Of a DNA stretch of 64,000 nt, positions 1 through 11,668 are shown one piece after another (positions within the stretch are counted from its first letter, which is position 1; each line of letters begins with the position of its first letter). The position numbers and the translations under genes are program-made. The DNA comes from Phlyctochytrium arcticum (Eukaryota; Chytridiomycota; Chytridiomycetes; Chytridiales; Chytridiaceae), in assembly GCA_025602905.1 (NCBI GenBank), contig JAHLKI010000001.1:682001-746000 (forward strand), in the 5' to 3' direction. The notes beneath the pieces were generated by a model, which saw nothing but the letters and a program-made list of their open reading frames with translations, made no database searches and was not told where the DNA came from.

Positions 1-2413
1 AATTGTTTTCCATGAAACATGTTCCATACCAGCTGAGAGTGGCATATCCGACCGCGAGCGTGTCAAGATGATGGCCAAGGACATTGGGATGTGACGGGTT
101 ACCGTTTTACGTGAGTTCAATCTACTCGTTCCAAGAACTCACATACTGAGCATGGATACAGCGTACGTGACAACAAAAAGCTGGCCGCGGGGCATCGCAC
201 CCGGTACTTCTGTAGCCAAGACGCGGAAAGAAAGAAACAACCCAAGCCGTCGCAGAAACCTGGTGTCAAGAACCGAGAGCATGTTGGCATGAAACGCTTT
301 CTCTGTAAAAGCTCCTTGACTATGATTTGTCGACGCCTTGAGCATAATTGGCAAATATCCGTCAAACTGAAGCACGTCAACAATCATCCACATTACATAG
401 ATGTATCAATGCCCGAGGGAGCATTGGATCTCATCAGAGAGCATGCGGGATGGCTGAAACCGACCGCCCTAGTGGCGAAGGTCCAGACTGCCTTCCCCAT
501 GGTTACAGCTACGCAAATCCACACCGCATGGCGCCAAATGAGTCAGGTTCACTGGAAGCGACATGACCTACAAGTGCAGTCCGCTGAGATCCTGCTCGCC
601 GAGTATGGGGGTTCTGTCGACATCCTCAAAATTGATGGACTGCCCGAGGGGGTCGAAATGCTGGCTTGGGGGATGAAGGAAGTTGCCGGGAAATTGAGCG
701 GGCGAGCGCGTGAGATTGGAATGGACGCAACATGTAAGCTACCAAAACGGATTGTCAAAGGCCTATCGCGTGTGGTACCATATTAGCTAAGAATGTACCG
801 CACTGTGACACTCATATCTCGACAATTTTAGATAACACCAACTCCAAGCATCTAGAACTTTACACGATAATGGCAGAATGCGATGGTGCAGGATTCCCAC
901 TCAGCTACTGCCTTCTAACTACAGCAACTGCGGTAGAACAGCGCAAGAGGACAAAAGCACTCGCAGAGTGGTGCCGTCGGGTCAGAGATGAGTATGACAT
1001 CCGTCCTACTTTCATTCACATTGACAAGGATATAGCGGAAATTGCAAGTTGCAAACAAGTCTGGCCACAGGCCAAAATCAGTCTCTGCCTCTGGCACCTC
1101 AAACGGGCAGTGCGTACCCGTCTGTCAAAAACAAAACTTGCTACAACAGCATATCACGCCGACCGCGCCCGTGATGAGTTTCCATTCATCAAACGCACAT
1201 TTAAGCCATCAGGATCCAACACGGATGCGGATGACTACGAGGGCGGTTTACCCGACGATCACCCGCTAGAGTCTCAGTCAGTTGCGGAACTGGACCCATT
1301 CGCCATATTTATACGATTGCCGATGCGAGCACAGCCCGTCGCCACAGATATATCGGCGAGTGAAAACTCACATTCACAGACCAATACAGCTATAGATTTA
1401 TCTTTCACACGACAGCCGGAAGCGGAAGAGCAGAGTGAAGGGGAATCGGGCAGCGATGAAGCAAAGAGGAGGGATTGCCGCACATTCTGTCCAGCTCACC
1501 TCAGGGAGGAGGTCTTAATGATGATGGAGCAACACTTTTGCGCCCATCCAATGATCCCAGGATACTCTGCCCCGGCACCTGCGGGAATCCGAAGGTGGGC
1601 TGTTGCCCAAATGTATAAGTACTGCGAGGCGAATGACCTCCCCGAGGTCTGGGCGTATTTGTGGGAAAACTGGTATCGTGCCAGGCGATGGGGGTTGTGG
1701 GCGCGTTGCGCCCATGACGAAATACCTGTGCTGAGAACGACGATGATGGTTGAAGCCCAGTGAGTATTGATGTCCACAATAGCAGCACGCCGAACTCACC
1801 TACCGCTACAGTTGGAGTCGTCTCAAGCAGGGTTTTTTGCACCAATTCCACATGCCCCGGTGCGATCTGCTGGTTTGGATATTGGTCACTAAGCTGGGGC
1901 CTACCTATCATCGTAGATTGGACAGCCTGTTAAGTGGAGAGAACGACGTCAGTCGGTATAGGGATCCCCCATCTTGGAGAAAGGCCTTCAAAAAGATGTG
2001 GCGGAAGCTGGAGACAGCGGCGGTGCCGCAGCCTCTCAATGATAAGTACAAGCCGGATGCAAAAGCATGGAAATGTACTTGCCCGTCCTTTGTCATTAAT
2101 AGGTTTCTAATCTGCAAGCATCTCGTACAACGAATGCGCCGGGTGCCGGTCGTTTTCTTTTGAGAAGTCAAGCGCCAGCGGACAGCCCCCTACTGGAAAC
2201 ACCCATCACTGCGTGTCATCCATGATGATGAGGAAGACAGCGACGACGACGACGACGACGAGGGTGGCCCAGGTGATGTGGAGGGGGTGGCGAAGGCAGG
2301 GGGCTGTGCCCTGGATGCAGAAGACCCTGCGGACGGCGAAGATGACGACGAGGAGACATCGGATTGGGAGCAGTGGTATCGAGGAGTGGTTGCGGATACT
2401 AAAAGAGATTGAA
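1..2413 (+). pseudogene. MULE transposase remnant, cut by window edge
   Basis: Decayed Mutator-like transposase entering from the left edge. Seen: a WRKY/FLYWCH-like zinc region (RTRY-FCSQD, then paired Cys and HVNNH, about 190-400); the catalytic core with GMDATY, where an intron 734-831 splits the Tyr codon, then HIDKD, then WPQAK with CLWH; and the third acidic residue in VEAHW, joined across intron 1760-1811. A SWIM finger follows (CTC, later CKH, about 2070-2130). A further intron at 111-161 fits GTGAGT and ACAG. The frame hits TGA at 2161-2163, but the next codons continue family-like sequence (EVKRQRTAPYW) and an acidic tail to 2413, so the stop looks like a nonsense change. Known: this motif order is typical of MULE transposases. 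No terminal repeats could be placed. Confidence 0.85.
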
Positions 2414-3371
2414 AGTCAGGCAACCACTTCCAATTGTCCAATCACAAATTGGATAATTGATGCCCTGACATCTGTCCAGCGACTGCGTTGTTTGCTGCCA
2501 AACTCCACCGAAAGAACAGTTGACGCGTGCGTACTTTATGCTACCATATGCAATTCTGCCACGGAGCTCTCTCCGTTACGGCGATGGCGCCTCGGCGGCA
2601 GCTTGCGACGACAAAAGCGCCCGTGGATCCAGTTACTCAGCCAAACGGGTTGACTTCAATCATTTTGTAAATGGTCGAGAGTTGGGCGTGGGTGAAAATG
2701 CTGGTCCAAAACCCCTGCGTCCCAAGGTCGAGAGCGACTTTTTGGCCGCCATCAAGGTATTTGTTATGAAACCGGCCTTCTGATCATACAGCAGGATGTT
2801 GACGACGTATTTCTTTTTAGTATGCTATTACGCAAGTGCGGCTACATCGGGCGCGACTGTCTGGCTCTTCAGCGGAACTAGTTGCCCAACTGGCAATGCC
2901 TTTTTTTGTCTTGGATAAACGCAGTGGCCTATTTTACGCGTTGGTTGTGATCGGAGTCTGCTGATAGATCGAGCACAGACGCAGGCTGTATTGTGAAATG
3001 CAAAAACACCAATTTGGTCGCGGAAGATCATTCTGTCGTCTACCCCCATCAAATGTAAAGATCGACAACCACGGGCCATGCGCAAAGTGAGTATGCCCCG
3101 CGCAGGTGCCACCCCGATCAAAAAGCGTTCCTTGTAATGAAACGGTGTTAGTTATCCTGTTCTTTGCGCCAATAAATAATATGGGGGTTGCCTTTCCCAT
3201 TATGCAACGGGGAGACATAGACACCAGAAGCAGGGTGGTTCTGATGTGTAAAACTGTCCTCATGATAGATGACAACCCGATATATCTAAAAGTAGTATGT
3301 CGTTTTTCAAGGCACTAGGTTGGACCTGGTTGGTGTAATAGAAAATGATAGATTCACGTGTATACGAACGT
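2414..3371. other. Gene-poor stretch behind the MULE remnant
   Basis: No gene recognised. Short open frames exist but have no splice signals, domains or composition that mark them as coding. The left part may be the untranslated tail of the MULE remnant. Confidence 0.5.
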
Positions 3372-5731
3372 CTAGGCTAGGAATATACTACGAAAAGTGG
3401 ATTGCGGGTACTGCAAAGATAGATAAAATAAGATCCGCGTCATCGTATACTCACTATTGGCATAACTTTCCGAAATCTTTTGTAATTTGGCCCTTGATGT
3501 CGCTGAGGAGTGTGGAATGGCACTTGTTGTGCGATCAAGGAGACGATATCAATTCTCACCAAATTTGTTTCAAGTGGACTTTTCTCGTCGGCTTCCATTG
3601 AAAGCATTTGGTCTTCATCCGCAGTTTGATTCACAGATCGTTCTTCGGTAGTGTCCGGAACAGGCAATTCAATCTTACGATGCTTTCGTAGTGGCTTCGT
3701 CTTCTCGGGTATGATAGGATTCGTCTCCACTATCGCCGCCTTCTGTATGTTGGTACTTGCTTCATGATTCTGGTCTTGATCGTCAACGACCTGAGGCTCA
3801 GCCTGAGGCTGGGCAGATGGTGTTTCGGCAACGTTTGAGGGCAAGGTAGCTACAGACTTCCGAGGTGTTTGCTCAACTGAAGTGTGGACGACGTTGCTCG
3901 ATGAAGGTGGCGCAAATAATAGTGGTGTTTCCTCAGATTGTACGTTTTCAGCCAGGGTAGGGAACTTTTCCTTGCGAAGTGTTGGAGTTCTAAATGTTGA
4001 GATCCGTGCCGGAGAGGGAGCGGGTTGTGCGGGTGATTTGAATTCTGATTTTGCATGGGAATGGATTTGTTTTCGCTTCTCAACCTAACCGTTCATTTAG
4101 ACTCATTACCGAATAACTTTATATCACTGATGTACCGCAGCAGGGGAAGTCTTAGCCTCAGAGGGTAGTGGAATTTCGAGCAAACCATCAAAGAAGTCGT
4201 CAAAGCCGCTTTGGGCGGTTTGCTGAAAATTTGCGTAAGTACGAAACAACTGGATGGCAGACTCTGCATGAAGCACCTGTAGTTCAGATCCACTGCTCGC
4301 TGGCGGGGCCGACATATGATCCTCAGACTGCGTTGGGACGCGGCTAGATCCGCTGAGAGCGACCCGACTATTACAAAATTGGTCGGTGGTCACAAAAATA
4401 ATCGCCTTTGCCACTTCATCTTGAGGTATTAACCGCAGTCCTACCCTATCCGAATCTTGTTAGAAGGTTCTCAGACCAGGAGCTGTAAAGAACGCCATAC
4501 CTCGCAGCAGCGTCTTGTACCAAGATCTCATGCTGCTCCTCTAGAGGCGTGATTATAGCAGGATTCTTCAATTTTAGGAAGAATTCCGAAAGCGGCTTGA
4601 TAGATGCTGATGAAAGTGGTGACTCCCATTTGGTGATTGTCCCGCCTGATGAAGTTATAAGCGGTAGCAAACTCCTTAGCTGAGCAGCATCTCAGTCCGG
4701 AACACAGGGGAGTGCTAAGATTTAGTTTGCAAGGCAGGCACATACCTCATCGTCAGAGAAGACGATGAACTGGAAATCTTTGAAAAGCCGCCCACGCTCA
4801 ACATTTGGCGCCAGCGAAACATTACTGAGATCCACAGCTTGATCGACAACTTCTGCTGTATGACTAACGATACCACTCAGCGTGGATCCGCGTTGTGACA
4901 AAGGAGGTAACGTTCAGAACTTACAGCGTAAACGGTGGTAAGGCGAAATTTCTCCAATCTCGCGCTACCGCAGCGGATAGCCACTTAACACTTATAATGG
5001 GTTTGCATTGGGCTAATGCCAGTACCACTTTTAGCGTGACTTTCAGTGTCTCTACCACCAAATGAGTACATTCATTTGTCCACTCTTTCATGACCTTCGC
5101 TCCTGTTATATGTAAGCACATTTGCTGATCTCGAATAATTGCTGCGTACCGAGTGCATTGGCGAATTGCTGTACTTCTCCCCTCTGTTTGGCGCGAAGTC
5201 CCGAGCAGCAGAACACTAATTTTTGATGCACGAGCCTAATTGAAACCAGTTGAAGGTTAACCCTCCCGTCACCTCTGATCATACATCTTACTCACCGAAA
5301 TACAGACTGATTGACCCCAAACTTGATCTCGTCGCCAGCTTGTAAAGAGACTGTCGAAGCAACTCGATAGCTCCCTCCCTTGTTGTGAATATATGTGCCA
5401 AACTTGGAGCCGCCATCATCAAGCGTGATCTTTGCGCCAGAATCCTCCTACTGCACTGTTAATTTCGGGATAGAACTCATACTTGAGCATTACATGCACC
5501 TCGCTCTGGTCGATAGCGATTACTGCATGTCGTCGGCTGACGGATCTATCGTCATTTATAACTATATCTGCGTCTGTCGAGATTTCTTAGCCTCCTCGAA
5601 GCAATTTGCCTCGCGTTCAACAAACTACCTTGTCTACCCACACTGATAGGGGCATCGGGGCGCAATCGGACTGTGCATCCTGAACTCGTTGTACCTTCGG
5701 AGACACTGGAAACTTTTTGAAGCAGCCACAT
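3372..5731 (-). CDS. NBS1: Nibrin (NBS1/Xrs2), MRN complex subunit
   Basis: Subunit of the MRE11-RAD50-NBS1 complex that senses and processes DNA double-strand breaks in the nucleus. Ten exons fit the frame (5731-5629, 5573-5494, 5447-5296, 5235-5150, 5102-4925, 4875-4746, 4679-4501, 4445-4136, 4075-3455, 3410-3372), giving 625 residues. Seen in order: an FHA domain (VGR, then RSVSRRHAVI, then GSKFGTYI, about residues 20-115); a first BRCT with NECTHLVVETLKVT, closely matching nibrin; a second BRCT (about residues 245-330); a Ser/Pro-rich middle; and NYKRFRKV near the C terminus, which matches the MRE11-binding motif of NBS1. The domain order is diagnostic. It is divergent with the Fic gene. 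The last exon (13 codons) and exon 8/9 junction are the least certain parts. Confidence 0.93.
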
Positions 5732-6259
5732 GTCCCAATCCTCCCAGCAATCCTCCCACGGCAGCGATCTCGAAATGTCAAACACCAGAAATTCCACACA
5801 AACACAGCCTCCCAGGAATTTGATCCTCAGAATGAAGCTTTACTCTCTCAGGTAAGTCTCAACCAAGGCTCTGCACACTGTATATTTATCCAGGTGCGCC
5901 GGTCAGGAAAATGCAGTTGAGGAATACCTGGAATTATGTGGAATAGTCACCGCGCTAGCCCAGCTTGCCCTTCGCCTGGCCCTTCGCCAATCTTCTAGAG
6001 AACATTGTTGTGTACGAGGCACCGCTCTTCTGTTCTGTTCTCTGCTTTCAGTTTGTAATTTCCGTCTTTCGAATTACTTGATCTCCTTGCTCATTGTCCC
6101 AACCTTTCTTTAGCGAAATTCACATAGAAACGTCAACTGGTCACATCAGCCAGAAGCAGCGTCTGCACAAGACAAACTTCACACAACAGAGGTACGTTCA
6201 GTATTTGAACTGCGAGAGTGATCGTAGCTTGACGCTTATTTTGTCAGAGAGCAACAGAC
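5732..6259. other. Shared upstream region of NBS1 and Fic genes
   Basis: 528 bases between two divergent starts. On the plus strand a likely 5'-untranslated intron runs from GTACGT at 6192 to TTGTCAG at 6247, twelve bases before the Fic start codon. No TATA box or known operator stands out. Confidence 0.5.
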
Positions 6260-7381
6260 ATGGCCACTTTGAGTTGCTTGTTGAGTGCTGACGACGGACC
6301 TTTCGAATGTGCCCTCGAGTCACTCGACGTCAACAATCCGCTGCCCTTTGCCAAAGATTACGACACACTTGTAGCCGAGTTTCTTATTCTCAAAGAGAAA
6401 TACCAAGATGTCATCGCAACCTCACCAGACAAAGAAAGATACTTTACAGCTCGCTCTGTCGCAGCTTGGATTTTTCATTCCAATAGGATAGAGTTTGCGG
6501 CGTTAGAATCCGAGGGTCACACGGAACGATTGATCATGTCCTCACGGCCAACACCTTTGACGAACGAGGAACAAGACACAATGGCCTCATTCAACCTCCT
6601 TCAAACGACATATCTCCCCGAACAACTCACTTCGACCCCAGCGTCATTAGCAGTCAGTTTTGATCCAGAAAAGCTGAAGGAATGGCATAAAATTCTTTTC
6701 AACGGGGTACACATGACCGCGGTGGGAAAGTTTCGCGACGGAGTGGCTTTTGCCAAATGGCTGGACAAAACTCAAGTTCACATCTATCCAAACCACGAGA
6801 TCGTTTCAGCAGTCATTCTCAAACTCGGCAACATTGTCTTCCAGTTACTTAAGCGTCTGGACCACATGCAGGATCTTATCCGGCGCATCGCCCATCTGTT
6901 CTCAGTTGCTTCTTTTGCCCATTTCCACCTCTTAGATATCCATCCCTTCGCAGACGGCAACGGTCGGATCGCTCGATTTGTCATCAAACGAATATTAGAT
7001 CTAGAGGTCCCACTACCCTTTGGTACTTTCAAGGACCGGGATACGTATGTGGGGGTTTTAGAGAAACGCGGGCAAGAGGAGTCAACTTGGATCATGGGAA
7101 AATTGATGGAGATGATGCTCCGAAACGCGTGTGAGCATTACAAAAGTATGGTGGAAACGGCGGGGAACCTTTTATATCATCACTGCATCTGCGTCTTGGA
7201 TATCGCTCAGCTGCGTCGGAGGGTGCGAGAATTGCAGCCTGCACTCAACAACATTGATGAAAGGAAGGTGTTGGAAGCTTTCCAGCAACTGAGTGATGGA
7301 GAAACCACTACGATCAATTTGAATGAGGAGACTAGAATTATTCTCAAAAGATTCCCTTCTCTCATCATCGATGACATTTGA
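6260..7381 (+). CDS. Fic-domain protein (putative AMP transferase)
   Basis: Single-exon protein of 373 residues with a Fic domain. Such enzymes transfer AMP, or another nucleotide-derived group, to hydroxyl side chains of target proteins. Seen: the active-site motif HPFADGNGR at residues 228-236, a full match to HPFx(D/E)GN(G/K)R; the histidine is the general base in characterised family members. An upstream helix carries SNRIEF (residues 74-79), matching the S/TxxxE part of the inhibitory motif but with Phe where Gly or Asn is usual. No signal peptide or membrane segment is visible, so a cytosolic or nuclear site is inferred. The C-terminal third (YHHCICVLDIAQLRRRVRE onward) could be a small helical DNA-binding-like module as in many Fic proteins, which is not proven. 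The target is unknown. Confidence 0.93.
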   Translation: MATLSCLLSADDGPFECALESLDVNNPLPFAKDYDTLVAEFLILKEKYQDVIATSPDKERYFTARSVAAWIFHSNRIEFAALESEGHTERLIMSSRPTPLTNEEQDTMASFNLLQTTYLPEQLTSTPASLAVSFDPEKLKEWHKILFNGVHMTAVGKFRDGVAFAKWLDKTQVHIYPNHEIVSAVILKLGNIVFQLLKRLDHMQDLIRRIAHLFSVASFAHFHLLDIHPFADGNGRIARFVIKRILDLEVPLPFGTFKDRDTYVGVLEKRGQEESTWIMGKLMEMMLRNACEHYKSMVETAGNLLYHHCICVLDIAQLRRRVRELQPALNNIDERKVLEAFQQLSDGETTTINLNEETRIILKRFPSLIIDDI

Positions 7382-9780
7382 CGGCAAACTTAGAGTCTGG
7401 TCACGGGCATTACGTAGTAATATCATGGGGAATAGATACATCATGTACATATATCAGCCCATGTATTTGCGACATAAATAGTGAGGATATATTACATGTA
7501 TCCTCACTATTTATGTCGCAATCATCAAACCAAAAAATCAGTCGTACTCATCAACAGAGGCGGCCCATCCGCCCTCTATAGATCTAGCCAGCGGAGTGTC
7601 TGCTCTATCACGGCTCTCATTTCGGACCGCTCACTCAACCGTGATGTTAAAAGAGAATGGATGGTCACTTTTGAAGGACCTTACCACGATTCCAGGAAAA
7701 TATGTGTTTTCACTTTACAAACAGAACTGGAGCCATACCTTGCTATCGAGCTTACGACAACTGGGAAACAGGGCGAGGAGGTGGGTGAAGACAGAGGGAA
7801 CGGCGAACCCGGCCGGGCTAAATCTATACCCATCTCGCGCAAGGACAGAATGTGGAGTGGGACACCTGCTGCATACGCGTTAAAACGCTCAGCTATGTCG
7901 GAGACCCGGAGGGTCGGTGCATCCAATAGATGCTATGTGCTGAGGGTGTTAACCCGAAGTATTGTCGGCACCAGGGCCGAATTCACCGCGCCGAAAAGGG
8001 AGTGCCTTATAGGCTAGCAACTCAATTACCTCCAAAAAACGACACAAGCCGTTCCCACAACTTGCAACCCACCATTAGACAAGTAAAACACCACAAATAA
8101 AAGACCTGCCCATAAAAATAGAGAGAAAACCACCCGGACACAAAAATTTCAAATACAGACCCAGACCAAAAAACTAAAGAAAAGACAAAGAAAAAGAACA
8201 CGACAACTCCGGTATGGACAATGGTAGCATACTGTCTTTCAATGTCAAAAACCAAAGAGTTACTTACAGTCCATCAAAAACTATCTTCGTATTAGATCTG
8301 CCAGACTCCACAGATTCCTTCACTCTCCATCAACCTCCCAATACGTACCATTCCACCTCAATCTTGTCCTTTCCGCGTCCTTCCTTTACGCTACCAATTT
8401 AATTTCAAGACACATTTTGCATGTCGAGCAGATCTGACTTTGGACAACCATTATCATGGTTTTCATGCACAGCTTGTCTCATTATCCATGCCAGTCCCGG
8501 ACTTTCTAGGTCGCTTTATACGTTCCGTCGTTCTTTATGAACTCTGCCTGCTATATTCTTTCCTGTGGATTGTTTCTTACGGAAAACAACGAACTCTTGT
8601 TTTCATAAGAGGGATAATGATTGAACAATTATCATTCACTGTATAATCTTTGCATATGCGACAGCCTTGCGGAACAATCGGTGCTCCGTTCTTATCGTAC
8701 TTGACTTTATAAGGCTGTGTGTCAATTGGTGAAGGCATTTTATGTATGTACATGAAAACATCTCAAAGGTTTAAAACCCATTATCGCGCAAAGGTACCAA
8801 AATTCAGCGAGCTTTTCTGTCCGGTAGGCTCCGGAGGCTATGGAGACAAATTGTCGAAGGAAGAAGAAAGGTGGAAAGTATGTAGCAAGTGAGGTAGAAA
8901 AGTGAAGAAGTGCGGGTGTGATTTTTATCAAAGATTCATGTAGTGCATCGCTTGTAACTGTGCTGTACGGTACTTGATAAGTGTTCCGAGAATAAAGAAT
9001 GTTCGTATTGTATGTTGGTAAAAATGTAGCAAACTATTAGGCTATTTTCGGGGAAAACTGCGGGTAGGATGTCTCCTCCAGTCCCGACCGGTGAAAAGTG
9101 TCGAAAAAGCAGGGTTTTAAGTCGATAAAGTCACACCAATTGACAGTATTCGTATGTTTTGACGGTTCATCGACATAAACGGGGTGAAAACAGAGTGAAA
9201 ACACCCGTTTTTCACACATTCCCAATTTGGCACATTTAGAATGACCCTTTTTGCTTGAGTTGTCTCGATGAATTCAAATTTTTTGATTTTCTACATTTCT
9301 GAAAATCAGGAACTCACGAACGGGAATTGGGAATTCGTATCTTTGCAATTAGAAAACGCCATTACAATACATCATAGCCAATTAGCTACTAATCTATATA
9401 TAAGGATGCGAAGGGGAGGATGGTGGGTGCTTAAAGAAAAAATGCTTAAAGAACTGTCTCTTTTTCTCTGCTGGCAATGAAGATTGAAGGACGCTGAGAA
9501 ACAGAGAGAAGAAGCCGCGAGGTGGGAAGAAAATCCCACGCACTCAAACAGAAGCTGTAGGCGACCTATGCTGCGCCTTTCATTGGATGGCCTACTGGCT
9601 GCGGCACTGCTGCGCTGCAAACTCGCGCAAGCCTTTTACCTGGTTTACAACTCGTTGAAATCGATCAATTTCATCAGCGGCGATGATCAGCCCTCGGTAA
9701 TATCCACCACCATACATACACTATGCACAACGATAGCTAAGTATAATACATGGTAGCAGCGGCATCAGCTAGGTATGGTA
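7382..9780. other. Gene-poor 2.4-kb region
   Basis: Apart from the hairpin at 7467-7521, no gene can be supported. A 178-codon open frame ends at 8017 (plus) but matches no family I know and has no clear start context. At about 8020-8215 the plus strand is very poor in T. A TATATATAAGG-like stretch at 9392-9403 precedes a 90-codon open frame (9484-9756) of unknown reality. A small imperfect hairpin with doubled GTGAAAACA lies near 9177-9208. Confidence 0.5.
7467..7521. repeat. Perfect 23-bp inverted repeat (hairpin)
   Basis: Arms 7467-7489 (TTGCGACATAAATAGTGAGG then ATA) and 7499-7521 are exact reverse complements, separated by 9 bases (TATTACATG). It lies 86 bases after the Fic stop codon, so it could fold in the 3' untranslated RNA or be a cruciform or the scar of a small inverted-repeat element. 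Confidence 0.95.
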
Positions 9781-11189
9781 TTAAATGATAGAACCCTCCG
9801 GAAAACATCGGCGACTCATCGTATCCACTTCAAACTCCCAGACATTACTCTCCATCCCCACAAAGATGTTTTTCGAGTCTGGTGAGAAGGTGATTCCCGA
9901 TATATGCTGATCCGTGGAGGATGGCGCTACGCGTACTGTTTGCCGTTGATTGAAAGTTCGCGCATCGACGATGTTTACATATGACATATGCTAGAAATGA
10001 TTCAGATCTTCCTCTCTTAATCAAAGGCTGCGCATGTTCTTACCTCGCTGTACATTAAGAGATCAATGGAGCCTGTTGGCGAAAATTTTACTGACCGGCA
10101 GGCTCCCTTCACTTGCGGATCCTATAATTTATACGTTTGAATATCATTTAGTAGACTTTCGCGACGCTACAATGTTGGCTAGCTGTACCTGTTTGGATCC
10201 CAGCTTGGCTATTTTTTCGTGCATATTGCGTACGTCCCAGACACTAACAAAGCCGTCTTGACTCGCAACAGCAAACTTTTCTGATGACTGATTCCAAGCG
10301 CATGAAAAGCCGGCATCACTGCTGGCTGTGAAACAAGTGAGTCATGCTATCAGAAGTCTCAACGATAGCACCAGCCTGCGTACCTGTTAATGTTGCGATT
10401 TTGGTGTAGTTGTCGCTGGCAGAAATGTCGTACAGGAAAACATCCGAGGTATCGCCAACAGCTACCATCTTCTTCCCGTCCGGACTGACGGCTGCATAGT
10501 TAACTGCAGTTGGTAGTGAGATCGATGTGATACGTTGCATCCCCGGGATGGAATAAACTTTGATGGTTTCATCATTGTTGCATATCAGCAGCCGTATTCC
10601 ACCGAGATGTTGAGATATACACATTGCATTGTTGATTGATCCGCCCACTGACGTATGTGCACACCAATTACTGGACAACTGTCGGATCATCAACTGACTT
10701 CGTTGTCCGCCTGCAGCCAAGAAGCCATGCCTTTAGAGAAGGAAAGAAGTGGTTAGACGAGGGGTTTGCAAAGGGATCCAAACGAAAAGCGGGTACCCTG
10801 TTGTTATGGATGTGGGAGAGAAAGTCAAATCTTTAAGAACAGATGTAACCTGTAATCCATCACAATCGCAAGGATTAACAGATATTCGATTGATGTGGGG
10901 CAGTTCCTCGCATTTACCACTTTGTTTTCCGTATTATATTGGTAGACATTGTTTTGATTTACGTACAAAAACTCTCTTCTAGTACTCGGGCATGCAATCA
11001 AGTCCCGTAACTGCCTTTAAAAATGAACGAAAACTGTCAACAGAAATGAACTGAAAGCATCCGACGCATTTAAGCTTACCAGTGCTGTATACTGGATCTC
11101 TGAGGGTGCTTTTTGGCATTGGGTTTGACAAACTCAACATCTTCCCTATCGTCCACGTGAAGTCGCTTTAGTATCAGGCTCAGGGACAT
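9781..11189 (-). CDS. WD40-repeat protein, fungal DUF2415-like
   Basis: Seven exons (11189-11080, 11014-10918, 10849-10797, 10730-10384, 10325-10189, 10121-10044, 9990-9781) join into 343 residues. Seen: an early HWQLRDLIACP segment, FLAAGGQ, then WD40-type strands such as DAGFSCAWNQSSEKFAVAS, DGFVSVWDVRN, GACRSVKFSP, YVNIVDARTF and HISGITFSPDSKNIFVG. Known: this order resembles the fungal WD40 family carrying the DUF2415 region. WD40 propellers are scaffolds, and the partner of this family is not known to me. The start ATG at 11189 gives a short N terminus (MSLSLILKRL) directly before the conserved block. It is divergent with the bromodomain gene, with 479 bases between the two starts. Confidence 0.85.
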
Positions 11190-11668
11190 ACTTTCGCGCC
11201 GACAACTCAAGCGTTGAAGCATACCTCATATAAATTGTCATCTTGCGGAGAGTGTCCCTCGAGGGGAATTGTAAGAACGCTGGTGTTTCCAAGGATAGCC
11301 GTTTGTATTATACAAAGATCTGTCACTGATACGCTCAACGTCCGCTGTATACAATATGGGCCAATGGAGTAAGTTCAGAGACGGAAGCAGGATAAAAGTC
11401 AGTCGCGGGCGTGAGTGGGCTTCCTGGTGCCTGTTTCCTTCGATATACTTGGGGTGCGGGATTGCTCTAATGCTCACGGGGGTAATAGACGTCTGTGATG
11501 GTGTGCTTTCCAAAGTCACCATTCGCAGGCCTGATTCGCTCAGGCTGCAGACTGATTACATAATGGCCCGCCGGTATCAACATGCAAGCCACTGGGTTCC
11601 AGCTCTCGCTCAAAGTTCAACGTTGAAACTCCTGGAAATCTCTGACTGAAACTGTCGTCTCACATAGT
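11190..11668. other. Shared upstream region of WD40 and RSC-like genes
   Basis: 479 bases between divergent starts. Nothing in it could be recognised as a specific site. Confidence 0.4.

Noticed and set aside
7560..8017. Protein-coding gene or rDNA fragment after the Fic gene
   Set aside because: The frame has no recognisable motif or start context, and the sequence does not match conserved rRNA segments I know.
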